Assembly (NCBI RefSeq): GCF_950295315.1
Contig: NC_080181.1
Location: 40,453,375-40,517,374, forward strand
Length of the DNA: 64,000 nt
Direction: 5' to 3'
Source of the DNA: Erinaceus europaeus
Taxonomy: Eukaryota; Chordata; Mammalia; Eulipotyphla; Erinaceidae
This document shows, in pieces, positions 10,270 through 21,750 of the stretch. Position 1 is the stretch's first letter; each line of letters starts with the position of its first letter. The notes beneath the pieces were generated by a model. That model was not told where the DNA came from, searched no databases, and saw only the letters and a list, made by a program, of their open reading frames with translations. The position numbers and the translations under genes were made by a program.

Positions 10270-10835
10270 GATACTGACTAAAGAGTCATCATTAAAGTAT
10301 GCCAGTCTCTTACACTTATTCAGCTTTTATAGTCTTTACTTTGATAAGGTTAGCTTTGGAGTGACAGAGTGAAGTGTAATAGGAAGTAGGTGAGGAGGGT
10401 ATCTAAGTCTAAGTAGACACTATTTCATTATGAATTTTATGGTGTCTTTTTAGATCTTTCTACTTGCTTGCTGCGTATACTGATTCACTGCAGACTACTG
10501 TGCACTTCTGCTTTCAGGTATATATTTTGCCCTAATTTATGGATACATGTGTACATATGCCCTATCTCATGGAACCTGGTCTATCTATATCTAGGTTTGG
10601 GGGCTTTGTTAGGAAATGGACTACCTGAAATGGAATTAGAGAATCCTATGAAAGGAAAGGTCTCACCTGAGTAATGAGGCTAAAGGATTGACACTCCATG
10701 CCTGATGTCTTTGGACACAGTCTGAAGTGAAGCATGCTGAGGTGGTTCTCATTGTGTTGATTCGGTTGGGATCAGCAGATGCAATATCATTTGGTATGAA
10801 TTGAGAGAGACATGCAGGAAAGTGAGCCTCACCAT
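10261..10835 (-). mobile_element. HLR-1, 5' portion of the interrupted copy
   Basis: It continues the copy from 9147. Positions 10261-10400 match 59250-59372. Positions about 10470-10835 match, in reverse, the plus-strand segment 28372-28700. The family is therefore longer than 2 kb. Positions 10836-11120 may belong to it too, but no second copy here confirms that. Confidence 0.85.
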
Positions 10836-11149
10836 AGAGGTTCCAGGACTGGGGGAAATATAGGCTCTACAGAGGAAGTGGAGGTTCCCGCTGTCTTAGG
10901 ACTTAAAGGGGCAATAGATTGTTATTGCTATAATCAAATTATTTGGCAATTGGATTAACTTTGAAAATCCCATTGTTAGGATTTGCTGTATCATCACCAT
11001 AATTTATGTTCTTTGACATTATTTATATATAGCTATGTCTTATAGAGTATTGCCACCAGTTGCTTCTGTTCTCCCTGGTCTAAGCTTTTAGGAGAGTCAA
11101 CATTTCAAGACTCAGCCTATGGTCTGTTCATTAAAAACTTTGAGACATT
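10836..11149. other. Possible HLR-1 5' extension
   Basis: This AT-rich sequence is contiguous with HLR-1 and contains no long ORF. No second copy in the window confirms or excludes membership. Confidence 0.35.
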
Positions 11150-11620
11150 CGATCAATTTTCCCCTCTTATATTAATAAAATAGTGGTTTATATGACTGCA
11201 AATTAATAGGAATGTACATAAACACCATTCCCACCACGAAAAGACTGTGTCCCATCCCACCCCTCCACCCCCACGCCCCAATCCCCGCAGTGAACTAGAA
11301 CATTCACCCTCACCCTCAACCCAGCGATATTTACTTTGGTGCTCTACTCCAAACTCAGCCAAATCCTGCTTTGAGTTTCCCTTTCTGTTCTTCTTTCTCA
11401 ACTTCTGTTTATGAGTGGGATCATCCCATACTTGTCTTTGTCTTTCCTTTGTCTTTCACAATTCCTTCTAGCTCCATCCAAGATGGGTCAGAGAATGTGG
11501 GTTCATTGTTCTTAACAGCTGCATGCAGTTCATTTCTATAGTAACTTAAGGCTGCGTTTTTCTTTCCTAAAGACAGAAAGAAAAAATACAGTAAATTGCA
11601 ATTAAAAAAAAAAACTAATT
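11150..11620 (-). mobile_element. L1-type 3' UTR fragment, separate subfamily
   Basis: On the minus strand it reads the L1 3' UTR series 'gatggagctagaaggaatt', 'gggatgatcccactcataaa' and 'cagaagttgagaaagaag'. It then has a different terminal part that includes 'gtggtgggaatggtgtttat'. That terminus resembles the HLR 3' end more than the common L1 3' end. Confidence 0.75.
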
Positions 11621-12300
11621 GTGTTGGTTTCAAAGGGAAAAATTGCATCGCCTCTCCTGGTCATGGTCAGCGAGTGTCTTGATAGTTTCATTAAGTAATA
11701 CTAAGCTTATATACATACGGAATATTTCTTGAACACATTCAAAACCATCCTTAAAAGTTTCATGTTAGTTATGTTCTCTCTTTATTTCTACCCCAAACAC
11801 ACAGTCTCTCTAAAACACACAGAGAGAGAGAGAGAGGACACAATTCTTCTATGATTGTACCTTTTTACATATTCACTCAAGGTTGGTGGCAAAGTTTCTA
11901 TTTTTATTACTTTCTTCCTTTTCTATGTTCCAATATTCTATTGGATGCCAGCATTAGTAGGAGTAGTGTTAAAATTAACATAACCCAAATCATTGCTTCA
12001 GAGGAAATAAGAAGCTAGAGCAGTAAACCAGTCACTTGTCAGACTATGATGGTCAATAAAATTCAAAGGCTACAGAGAATCACTTACCTTCAAAGTCAAG
12101 ATTCTTTCCAATGCAGCAAATTGCCTCTGTTACAGAAATGTATTGAGTGAAACTAAAAATGAACAAATTAAAGACAGCCGGCTTCTCTGATTTTTTTCTA
12201 TCCAGAATGGGATTGTGAGTTAAATCATGCCTAAAAAGACAGGCTATCTGATATGATAGGCCCTGGGGTGAGGGAAGGAATGAACTTAGATAAATGATAA
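11621..12300. other. Single-copy sequence
   Basis: No gene or repeat family is recognised apart from a short (AG)n near 11820-11836. Confidence 0.5.
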
Positions 12301-12302
12301 TT

Positions 12303-12912
12303 GTGGAGACCTCACCAGTGTGTCCCAGAACCTCACCTCTCCAGAGCCCTACCCTACTCTGGAAAGATAGAAACAGGCTAGGGGTATGGATCCACCTGCC
12401 AATGCCTATGTCCAGCAGGAAAGCAATTACAGAAAACAGAACTCTCACATTCTGCACCCCAGAAAGAATTTTGGTACATAGGGGGAAGATGGCCAGAGTG
12501 TTCTGAACTCCAACTCCATCAGGACCTGGGAAGAGAAGAGGAAAAAGGAAGGGACATTCAAAGTAGAAATAGGTGTGGGTGTGAGTTGAAAGGGAGGAGA
12601 AAAGGGTCTGGGTAGTGGCACACCTGGTTGAGCACATATGTTACAATGTCCAATGACCCAGGTTCAAGCCCCTGGTCCCTACCTGCAGAAGAAGGGACCA
12701 TGGAAAAATATGTAATTACATACAAATGTAGACAGATAGTTGTAGAAATAATAGTTAACCCCTATCTGCAACCTTGGGAGAACTGCTGTAGCTTCCAATG
12801 GAGGGAATGGTGATACAGAATACCGGTAGTGTCAGTGGTGAAGAATTGTACCCCTGCTATCTTATGATTTTGTAAATCAATGTTAAATCACTAATAAATT
12901 AAGAAATAAAAC
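12303..12912 (+). mobile_element. HLR-2 copy, interrupted by a SINE
   Basis: Positions 12303-12475 match the common HLR body ('aagcaattacagaaaacaga'). From 12480 it takes the HLR-2 3' end ('ctgaactccaactccatcag', 'accttgggagaactgctg', 'tcactaataaattaagaa'). A SINE-A head sits at about 12603-12700. Confidence 0.85.
12603..12700 (+). mobile_element. SINE-A, head only
   Basis: It reads 'tagtggcacacctggttgag', a B-box-like 'caggttcaagcccctgg' and 'tacctgcag', then breaks off into HLR-2 sequence. Confidence 0.75.
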
Positions 12913-13784
12913 AAAGGATCTAAAATGTCAGAATTGTGAATTGAAACTATGCCAAATATTAAATAATAGATTTTGCTCCAGTTATGTGTCCTTTTGGTTT
13001 TGTCCTGCTGGTATCTTTGCCTCTTTATGCATGGTAGTAACTGTGTCCATTTAAATAATTAATAATCAATCGAAAACTGTAGCCTTAGAGTGAAGAGACA
13101 GCCAGTTAACTTGCCTTGTCTCTCCAAGTGTAAACAATAACAGTAGACACAGTGCATGCAGCCACTGTCTTTAGGCATTGAAAATCAACTAGCACAGAGC
13201 TGAGATTCTTATGAAAAGAATAAAGTAAACAGTTCAGACTGTACACTTACCTAGTGTAAAGTCTGATAGTGCTTTTCAGACTTGGCAGATAGAGTCCAGA
13301 GGATGCTGAGTTCTAAGATGCCAAGAAGGGTAGAATTTACAGAGCAGGGTACAAGAGAAGAGGACCTTTGAATTAAATCTCTATGATTCAATCCTCCTTT
13401 CGGAGCCAAGAATTATGGATTAAATAATAAGCTACATCAACATAGAATAAAACTCCACACAACCCCCACAGAACCACTGTAGGCAGTTGTAGGTTGAATA
13501 GAGATTTCCAGATTCTAATCATCAAAAACAATGAGACCTTACTCCATGACCATTCCACTGAAATCCTAAGAAGACTAATGTTCTTCTAGTCTCATGGTTA
13601 TCAATTCAGGGCACTTTTTGTTGTTGTTAAGTATGTGAAAAATAAAAAAAAATTTGACGATGTTGACGAAATTGATGTGTTATGTTGGGTTGTTACAACT
13701 GCAAGGATGTTGTTAGGTGTATTTAGTGAGAAGATGTTAGGAACATCACACAACACACAAGATAGTTACCCTCAGGGGGAAAAT

Positions 13785-13785
<1 letters not shown>
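12913..13785. other. Single-copy sequence
   Basis: No gene or repeat family is recognised. Confidence 0.5.
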
Positions 13786-13786
<1 letters not shown>

Positions 13787-13827
<41 letters not shown>

Positions 13828-13833
13828 AAAAAG
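13787..13833 (+). repeat. (GAAA)n microsatellite
   Basis: About 11 perfect GAAA units. A Lys/Glu-rich ORF across it is an artefact. Confidence 0.97.
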
Positions 13834-14364
13834 AACAACATTCCCAAAAGTTACTGTTGATAAATCCTGATCCAGCTCTGCCAGTCTGTACACACTAGTA
13901 AATGATTTCCTTGGCATTGCCTAACAAAGCTCAAAACTGAGCCTCAATGAGTGATGTTTCACAGTTACTGGAGGGGGAAAAAACTGTAAAAGAAAGTCAG
14001 GATAATTTCAGTTCACAACTGAGTAGAGTTTTGCACTATAAAACAACACAGAAGTGGAGATAACACACATACAACAATGGTCCCAAAGTTCCTATTGCCT
14101 AGTGACATGATATCTGTTGCAAACATCATTGTGTCTTGGACTGTGAATGAAGAAGTCCACTTAGGCGCCTACTTTCAGGCTAGGGAGTTTTCACTTATGT
14201 TTAGCGTGTTTCTAGATAGCATTCTCTTCCCTGGTGCTTAGTTAAATTTTGTGTGGTTTCATTCCTTGTGGTCCCTAAGCATACAAAATCCATGGCTAAT
14301 TATTCTAGTAAGAGGTCATGTCAAAATGATTGACCTGGAAACAAAATTTAAATTGATTAAAGTT
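13834..14364. other. Single-copy sequence
   Basis: No gene or repeat family is recognised. Confidence 0.5.
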
Positions 14365-14635
14365 TACAGAAATGGATAATCATGTGGCACAAAGTGCAAG
14401 GATCTGTGTAAGGATACCGGTTCGAGCATCTGGTTCCCCACTTGCAGGGTAGTCTCTTCACAGGTGGTAAAGCAGGTCTGCAGGTGTCTTTCTCTCCCCC
14501 TCTCTGTCTTCCCTTCCTCTCTCCATTTCTGTCAGTCTTATCTAACAACGACGACATCAATAACAACAACAATAAAAAATATGAGGGCTACAAAAGGGAA
14601 AATAAATAATTTTTTTAAAAATGGAAAATCATCGA
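14365..14635 (+). mobile_element. SINE-B, slightly 5'-truncated
   Basis: It has the head 'catgtggcacaaagtgcaag', B box 'ccggttcgagcat', a CT middle and a tail with 'caacgacgacatcaataac'. Direct repeats 'aaatggataatcat' and 'aaatggaaaatcat' flank it. Confidence 0.9.
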
Positions 14636-14686
14636 TGGTTACTATATGCTGGTCAGCCATGTCCTCTTCCATTACAACTATGATTT

Positions 14687-14938
14687 TTTTTTTTCGCTCC
14701 AGGGTTATCTCAGAGCTCAGTGCCTGCACTACAGATCTGCTGCTCCTGACAGCCATTTTTTCCCCCCATTTTACTGGTTAGGACAGAGAGAAATCAAGAG
14801 AGGAGAGGGAGATAGAAGGAGAGAGAGATAGACAGATACCATGCAGGTGGGAAATGGATGCTCAAACCCAGATCCTTGCATAGGTCCTTGGATTTTATAC
14901 TATGTGTGCTTAATCAAGTGCATCACCACCCAGCCCCT
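14687..14938 (-). mobile_element. SINE-B/A, reverse orientation
   Basis: The 3' module 'ctgctgctcctgacagcc' (reverse) leads into the GA-rich middle and the head 'gcatcaccacccagcccc'. Direct repeats 'ttacaactatgatttt' (about 14672) and 'ttacaattatgatttt' (about 14939) flank it. Confidence 0.9.
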
Positions 14939-15169
14939 TACAATTATGATTTTGAAGAGCAAGAGCATAATTATATGAACTCTTAAAGGTTGCTTCTGTG
15001 CAAACAATCACACTAAAATATTTTTCTGAGAAGGGTCTACATCAGATATGGAGAAATTTATAATGACTGGGGTTAAAGACCAGATACTGACGCTGATTGC
15101 TCTCTGCACTATGAATATCACAAACAAAGCAGAAATTTAGTTTGCAGTGTTGAAAGATTTTTTAGGTTC

Positions 15170-15577
15170 ATGTTTAGTCAACAATTTGTTCTGCTTTATA
15201 TCTTAATTCTTTTTTAGCCACCAGGTTCAAGTTGCTACCATGATGCCAACCTAACTTCCCTGGGCAGAGGACCTTACCAATGAGCCCAAGAGCCCCGCCT
15301 CCCCAGATCTCAGCCCGACTAGAGAGAGAAAGACAGGCTGAGAGTATGGATCAACCTGTCAACATGCATGTTTAGTGGAGAAGCAATTACAGAAGCCAGA
15401 TTTTCCACCTTCTGTACCTCATGATGATCCTGGGTCCATGCTCCCAGAGGAATAAAGAATAGTGACACTATCAAGGAGGGGATTAGATATGGAGTTCTAA
15501 GGGTGGGCAGTGTGTGGAATTGTACCCCTGTTATCCTAAACTCTTGTCAATATTTCCATTTTATAAATAATTTTTTT
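15170..15577 (+). mobile_element. HLR-1, 3' part
   Basis: It begins in 'tcaacaatttgttctgcttt', continues through 'agccaccaggttcaag' and 'ggaattgtacccctgttatc', and ends in 'ccattttataaataat'. Only three bases separate it from an inverted HLR-1 fragment. Confidence 0.88.
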
Positions 15578-15579
15578 CT

Positions 15580-15790
15580 TTTTTTTATTTAAGAAAGGAC
15601 ATTAGCAAAACCGTAGGATAGGAGGGGCACAACTCCACACAATTCCCGCCACCCAATCTCCATATCCCACCCCCTCCCCAATAGGTTTCCCATTCTCTAT
15701 CCCTCTGGGAGCATGGACCCAGGGCTGTTGTGAGTTGCAGAAGGTAGAAGGTCTGGCTTCTGTAATTGCTTCCCCGCTGAACATGGGCAA
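15580..15790 (-). mobile_element. HLR-1 3' fragment, inverted
   Basis: It reads 'tttatttaagaaaggac', 'aaccgtaggataggagggg' and 'ttgcttccccgctgaacatg'. It is the reverse complement of the last about 210 bp of the copy to its left. Confidence 0.88.
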
Positions 15791-15869
15791 AGACATTCCC
15801 AGAAGAAGAGAAGATGAGTCGTTAAAAGCCAGAGGCTGTGCAGGAGGAACAAGGAGTGATCTCGCAGAA

Positions 15870-16100
15870 ATAGCACCTTAGTGGTCCAGGTTGTGGTGCA
15901 CCTGGTCGAGCTCACATGTTACAATGCACAAGGACCTGGGCTTGAACCCCCATCCCCACCTGTAGGGGAAAATTTTGTGAGTGGTGAAGCAGTGCTTCAG
16001 GTGTCTCTCTGTCCTTCTGTCTCTCTGTCTCCCATTTCCCTCTCAATTTCTGACTGTCTCTATCCAATAAATAAATAGATGATTAAATAAATATAATAAG
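15870..16100 (+). mobile_element. SINE-A
   Basis: It reads 'ccaggttgtggtgcacctgg', a CT-rich middle and the tail 'ctctatccaataaataaata'. Confidence 0.9.
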
Positions 16101-16159
16101 AAATTTAAATATCACCTTGGTATGGGAAGAAAGGCCCTTGCTTATTTTATTGTTTGAAG

Positions 16160-16330
16160 TTAGGATTTATTTATTTATTTATTTATTTATGTATTACCAG
16201 GGCCTCGTGTATGTGAGATTTCATTGATCCAGGTCAACTTTCGCAGACAGAGAAAGGGAGACATACTACAGCATAAAAGAATCTTCTGTTGCCATAATAC
16301 CAGACCCTGGGCATGGTATGACAAGACAAG
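16160..16330 (-). mobile_element. Old SINE, reverse orientation
   Basis: An (ATTT)n tail at 16166-16190 is followed by 'accagggcctcgtgtatgtg' and 'agacagagaaagggagac', a diverged reverse SINE layout. The exact class is unclear. Confidence 0.5.
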
Positions 16331-16394
16331 AATTCTTCCAACAACCCTTTCATTTATTTTAACTCCAACCTAACCAAGATGGGGATGGAGGGAT

Positions 16395-16766
16395 CTAGGT
16401 GAGGGGGCCAGGTGATAGAACATCCAGTTTGGTGCACATAGTACTATGTACAAGAACCCAGGTTCGAGTACCCAGCCTGCAGGGGTGAAGATTCACCAGT
16501 GGTGACCATGTCTGCAGATGTGTTTCTCTCCATCTCTCTCTCTAATCTCTCTCCTCTCTCTTTCCTACTCTCTCCTCTCTCTCTTTCCTTCTGTCTCTTT
16601 CCTACTCTCTTTCTCGTCCCCTCCCTTCTCAATTTCTCTCTTCCCTATCAAATAAAATTAGAAAAATGGGGGCAGGGGGATGGATACTAGGAACAGTGGA
16701 TTCTTAGCTGGGAGCAGTGGATTTATACTGCAGGCACCAAGCCCAAGTGATAACCCTGAAGAGAAA
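16395..16766 (+). mobile_element. SINE-B-like with 3' module
   Basis: It has head 'ggccaggtgatagaacatcc', B-box-like 'caggttcgagtaccc', a long CT run and 'gggagcagtggatttatact'. It ends in 'gataaccctgaagagaaaa'. Confidence 0.85.
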
Positions 16767-16767
16767 A

Positions 16768-16819
<52 letters not shown>

Positions 16820-16883
16820 GAGGAAGGAAGGAAGGAAGGAAGGAAGGAAGGAAGGAAGGAAGGAAGGAAGGAAGGAAGGAAGA
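16767..16883 (+). repeat. (AAAG)n(AAGG)n microsatellite
   Basis: Perfect AAAG units change to AAGG units. The array grew from the A-rich tail of the preceding SINE. Confidence 0.97.
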
Positions 16884-17243
16884 TCTAGGTGACTGATTCA
16901 TGCTTCATACTATGCTAGAAAATACCCAAGTAGCTGCAGAGTCAAAAGCAACTATATCATCTTCTTTTCTCGAGGGAAAAAGATTTTTGTGGTCGAATTC
17001 TGAAGATGGTAACAGTGCAACACTCTTCCTATTCAACTTCATCAACTTTTTCATCTTGGAACTGATCCAAGGCAAAGAAAACATTGAGAAACTACCTCTT
17101 ATCTTTCAAGAGAAACTTTCATAATTTGCATAGATGTCTGCCCTGAAATACAAGACAGAGATGAAGTGCCTTCTCTTCTGAAGGTCAAAAGACACATTTT
17201 TCTCCATATAAAATATGGAGAAAAATATACTCATCATGCTTCA

Positions 17244-17244
<1 letters not shown>
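16884..17244. other. Single-copy sequence
   Basis: No gene or repeat family is recognised. Confidence 0.5.

Positions 17245-17298
<54 letters not shown>
17245..17298. repeat. (CA)n microsatellite
   Basis: About 27 uninterrupted CA units. Confidence 0.97.
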
Positions 17299-17299
<1 letters not shown>

Positions 17300-18248
17300 T
17301 CTTTTAAAAGATTCCCTGCCTGAGCAGTTCATAGTGCTTCCCTCCAGCTTTGATTTTATAAGATGTACACACCTCAAAAATCAGCGATCGCAGGCATCAT
17401 AATGACTGACATCTCAGTGTGGCAAATTATATGCTAAGATAGGAGATTGGAGATACAATGCATCATTTGGCTTTTTTTTTTCCTTTTTTGGTCATTTTAC
17501 CTTTCAAGATGGTTGAAGAGCTCCTGCCCGGGGGATTTTAGAATAAATAGAACTTTGTTCAGATCACCTGCTTTTTCTGAGACTATTACAAAGTGTCCTG
17601 TGCTGCCAGGCTTAATGACTCACCAGTGAATCCAGTGCTCAAAAATGACAAGAAGCAAGCCTGATAAAGGGAATGATGAAGGTTTGCAAGCATGCACACT
17701 TCTTTGTTTTACAGCTGAGTTCAGGAGCCCTGTCTCTCTGCCAGCTCACATACAACTCTGAGCACAAACACACAGACATACACATGTGCACACACTGACA
17801 CACATATGTGTTGGAGAAAACACTGACCTCCCCCTTGTACATCTATGGGCTGTGAAATAGTTAACTGATGTGAGAGAAATTAACAAGAGAAAATATAAAA
17901 GCCTTCCTTACAAGCAGAGTTTCAGACATAAAATAACAGAATCCACAAACCAGACAGCAAGATGAGGCTCTAGACAGGGGACAATAAATTTAAGAGAAGA
18001 AGACAAAGAAAAGAAGTTTATAAAGAAAGACGATTTAGAACTATCTACAGATTTGTGGAAAACAGGTGTTGCAAACCCAAGGCTGGAGAAGCAGGGTTGT
18101 GAGTCCATTTCCCACTCCCTTCTCAGAGCAACACAGAGATGATGAGATAGATGATTAGACAGAAAATTATTCTCAACCTCCTGTAGCCCAATTTCTTTTA
18201 ATTCATAACCAGCTGTATGCCACAAGTGCATGCTGGGGCAACCTGTAT
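17299..18248. other. Single-copy sequence with imperfect CA stretch
   Basis: Positions about 17758-17806 are an interrupted CA-rich stretch. The rest shows no recognised repeat or coding signal. Confidence 0.5.
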
Positions 18249-18250
18249 TT

Positions 18251-18465
18251 CTCTCTCTCTCTCTCTCTCTCTCCCTCTCTCTCTCCCTCTCCCTCTCCCT
18301 CTCCCTCTCCCTCTCCCTCCCCTCTCCCTCTCCCTCTCCCTCCCCTCCCCCTCTCCCTCTCTCTCTCCCCCTCTCTTTCTCTCTCTCTCCCTCTCTTTCT
18401 CTCTCTTCTTCTCTTTCTCTCTCTCCCTCTCTTTCTCTCTCTCCCTCTCTTTCTCTCTCTCTCTC
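18251..18465. repeat. Homopyrimidine (CTCTCC)n tract
   Basis: 215 bases of only C and T, in CT, CTCTCC and CTTT sub-arrays. It ends against a short complementary 'agagagag' at 18470. Confidence 0.97.
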
Positions 18466-18734
18466 TCAAAAGAGAGAGATGGATTAAGGTTACCACAAGA
18501 GCAGATTTAGGATCACTCCAAGAATTGCCTTGAAATGAAAGAGTCCTTTAAGACAGGTAAAATGGCCCTGCTTAGAGTTTGTCAGAAACACACTGACTAA
18601 GAGAATGCATTGGTCAAGAAAGTACTTGAGATCCCATGTAACTCTGTGATTCTGTGCAATATCTAGTATTTATATGTGAACCAACTCAATGAACAGGATA
18701 CTGACCACATGGTCAGGAGATAGCTTAGCTGGTA

Positions 18735-18790
18735 GATCTTGCTACGAATGAGGCCTTCAGGCTCTATCTCTGGCACCATATGGAGGCAGG
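18735..18790 (+). mobile_element. SINE-C remnant
   Basis: It reads 'gatagcttagctggtagatc' and 'ctctatctctggcaccatat'. It is diverged from the younger SINE-C copies. Confidence 0.45.
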
Positions 18791-18809
18791 GCACTGAAAT
18801 CCACAAAAG

Positions 18810-19085
18810 GGGAGCTCCCACTTATAGGTGAAACTTAAAAAATAAAGAGGCAAGAAGGGAAAACACAAGGTAAAAAGTTGGACTGAGTGTGGTATGTTGA
18901 ACCAAAGCAAAGTACTCAGGAGAAGGAAGAGGATAGAAGGAGTAGGGAGGGAACTGGGGTGCTGGTGCATACTGGTGGAATAGGACTTGAACTGGTGGTG
19001 AAAGTGTTTTTACAGAGACCTTTCACAAGGTGATGATAACTTGTTCCTATATATCAACAACTATACTATAAACCATGAAACCCCC
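18810..19085 (+). mobile_element. Old L1 3' UTR
   Basis: It reads 'ggagctcccacttatagg', 'aaacacaaggtaaaaag' and 'gaaccaaagcaaagtactc'. This is an older version of the local L1 3' UTR. Confidence 0.65.
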
Positions 19086-19229
19086 CTCCCCGTAAAATGA
19101 TAAAATGGAGGGATTCCCTGGAGGAGCTAATGGTGTTGTTATGACATCTCTACTTTTTGCGTGTCTCCCCCCAATAAGTACCAAAATACGTACATACACA
19201 ACTAATGAATCCATACATGCATTCACACA

Positions 19230-19505
19230 GAGATAAATAAATGCAACTGTTGTTGCCCTTGTTGTTTTATGGTTGTAGTTATTGATGTCATTATTGTTGA
19301 ATAGGGCAAAAAGAAATGGAGAGAGGAGGGAAAGACAGAGAGAGGGAGAGAAAGATAGACACCTGCAGACCTGCTTCATCGCCTGTGAAGCAACTCCCCT
19401 GCAGGTGGGAAGCTGGAGGCTCAAGCCAGGATCCTTATGCGGGTCCTTGCAACTTGTGCCACCTGTGCTTAACCCACTGTGATACTGCCTGACTCCCCTA
19501 TAAAT
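19230..19505 (-). mobile_element. SINE-B, reverse orientation
   Basis: The reverse tail 'gttattgatgtcattattg' leads to a GA-rich middle and the head 'actgcctgactcccc'. Direct repeats 'ataaatgcaactgtt' and 'ataaatacaactatt' flank it. Confidence 0.9.
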
Positions 19506-19511
19506 ACAACT

Positions 19512-19600
19512 ATTGAACCCAGGAAATAACTCAGCAGTGTTGCTCATACACTAGGCCCTGAGTTCAGTTCCCTGTACTGCAATAATCCTATATACAGGAC
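19512..19600 (+). mobile_element. SINE-C-like fragment
   Basis: It reads 'ggaaataactcagcagtg' followed by 'tgagttcagttccctg'. It is a diverged tRNA-like head. Confidence 0.5.
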
Positions 19601-19747
19601 AACATTTACATCTACCTCATTTGGGACATATTTACACTAAAAAATTATTTTTCATTTTTGCTGAATTCAAATGTAACATGATAGCTTGCATTTTATGGCT
19701 CAATCTGGTATTTCTGTGTCAACAGACTGACAGCAGAAAAAATTCTG

Positions 19748-19965
19748 GGGGCAGGGCTGGGTGGTAGTGCACCTCCTTGAGCACACACGTTACAATGCAC
19801 AAGGACCTGAGTTTGAGTCCCCAGTCCCCACCTATAGAGGGAAAGCTTTGTGAGTGGTGAAGCAGTGCTACAGGTGTCTCTCTATCTCTCCTCCTCTCTG
19901 TCACCTCCTTCCCTCTCAATTTATGGTTGTCTCTATCCAATAAAGGTAATAAAATTGTTTAAATA
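19748..19965 (+). mobile_element. SINE-A
   Basis: It reads 'gctgggtggtagtgcacctc', 'aaagctttgtgagtggtg' and the tail 'ctctatccaataaagg'. A second SINE-A follows 13 bp later in the same orientation. Confidence 0.92.
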
Positions 19966-19977
19966 GAAAAATTTCTA

Positions 19978-20195
19978 GGGGCTGGCTGGTGGCACACCTT
20001 GTTGAGTGGATATGTTACAATACAGAAGGACATGGTTTCAAGACCCCAGTCCCCACCTGCAGAGGGAAAGCTTTGCGAGTGGTGAAGCAATGCTGCAGGT
20101 GTCTCCCCGTCTCTTCCCCTCCCTCCTTTCCCCTTCCTCTCAATTTCTGGCTGTCTCTATCCAATAAATAAAGATAATTTAAAAATTTTTTAAAA
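19978..20195 (+). mobile_element. SINE-A, tandem neighbour
   Basis: It reads 'ggggctggctggtggcacac', 'aaagctttgcgagtggtg' and the tail 'ctctatccaataaataaag'. It was probably a second insertion into the tail of the first. Confidence 0.92.
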
Positions 20196-21440
20196 GAACA
20201 GAAAAATTTCCAATATGAACCCAAACCCATGCCTATTTCTTTTATCCTTGTCGTCACCTGACTTGGCTGCAGTGGGATCAGCCACAGCTTTCTCCCAAGA
20301 TGGGACACCTGGAGAGAAGCCCAGGACAGAAGGCAAGTCGGCTTTAGGATCACAGGATCACAGCCCGTAGCTGCGGGGTTGAAAGTGCATCACTCAGAAA
20401 GCTCTGTTCCTGGAGAAACATGAAGATGACCATCTCTCTCCACTCACAGCTCCCCTGCTCTGCCTTTGTCACAGGACCATGGCACCACCCTGGAGGTCTC
20501 CAAGATTCAGAGTAGATCTTGTCTCTAGCCCCATCCATATCCTTAATTTTTCTCTCATTTTCTTCACAACAAAGATTCAACATTGAAAACCTCAGACCTG
20601 AATGTGGGGATTGTCTGAATATTTATCTGAATAGTCTCCATTAAATCCACCTACATTGTGAAAGACATAGCTGTCTATTATTCAGCCCTTACAATTAGAG
20701 GCACCAAGGCTGGGAGATGATTATATTTCAGGCTCTCTGGAATTCCAATTGGAAGACACAGAAAATGCAGTTTCTGTCCATTGGACATGTCTGTGTCTTA
20801 TCTACCAGAGAGAAGAGTTTTTGCAACTTACAGTGTGGTTTTTACCTGTAAACTCTTTTAACAAACCAAAAAAAAAAAAAAAATCCATGCCCTCCTTTAA
20901 ATTGTCTGGAATACCTAAATAATAACTATAATGAAAGCCAATAAGAGCAGCAGGAAGTTGAAATTTCACTTCTCAAACATACATCCATGCATCCCTTGTA
21001 CCCTGTTGTCGATGACAGAGGAGAACATCTTTCCTCATTTTCTGTCACATGTGCATAACCCAAGTTGGCATTTGGTGCTTGCCCAAATGAATAGGGACTA
21101 TGTAATGGCAATGGACCTAAACTGGTATTCTTGCTTTGGCTTCTCAATGTGTTCCCACCAATAGCATCTTAAAACCTGGGGTTATCACTGGATCTATGTC
21201 TAAATGTGAAGTCTGACAGGTCAACAAGAGTTAAGCAGTGCACTGGTCTTTGTCCCTCTATCCTTCTCTCTACCTCAATTAAGTAAAATATAACCAATCA
21301 TATCCTTACTCAAGTTCAGGATCTAAAACAGAAGAAAAATTTCCCCTAATTTCTGTGGGGCTGACATTTTGAAAGTCACATGGGTGATTAGCCAGTGACA
21401 AGAGACCATGTTGATACTTGATGATAATTTAATAAGTCTG
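20196..21440. other. Single-copy sequence
   Basis: There is a poly(A) run near 20868-20882. No gene, conserved ORF or repeat family is recognised. Confidence 0.5.
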
Positions 21441-21750
21441 TTTGCCAGAAATTTTCTTTTAAATATTTGTTTATTCTCTTTTGTTGTCCTTGATTTTTTT
21501 TTTGTATTGTTGTAGTTATTGATGTCGTCGTTGTTAGATAGGACAGAGAGAAGTGGAGAGAGGAGGGGAAGACAGAAAGGGGTAGAGAAAGACAGACACC
21601 TGCAGACCTGCTTCACCGTCTGTGAAGTGACTCCCCTTTAGGTGGGGAGCCAGGGCTCGAACCGGATTCTTATGCTGGTCCTTGCGCTTTGTGCCACCTG
21701 TGCTTAACCTACTGTGCTACAGCCCGACTCCCTTGCCAGAAAATTTTATC
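21441..21750 (-). mobile_element. SINE-B, reverse, with target-site duplication
   Basis: The reverse tail 'gttattgatgtcgtcgttg' runs to the head 'ctacagcccgactccc'. The direct repeat 'ttgccagaaattttctttt'/'ttgccagaaaattttatc' flanks the element. Confidence 0.92.

Noticed and set aside
12080..12637. 185-residue minus-strand ORF
   Set aside because: It crosses HLR-2 and flanking sequence in antisense and shows no protein-family motif.
18203..18510. Ser/Leu-rich and Arg/Glu-rich ORFs
   Set aside because: They translate the (CTCTCC)n tract on both strands.
19748..20195. CRISPR-like or satellite array
   Set aside because: Two neighbouring SINE-A insertions in the same orientation explain the repetition.
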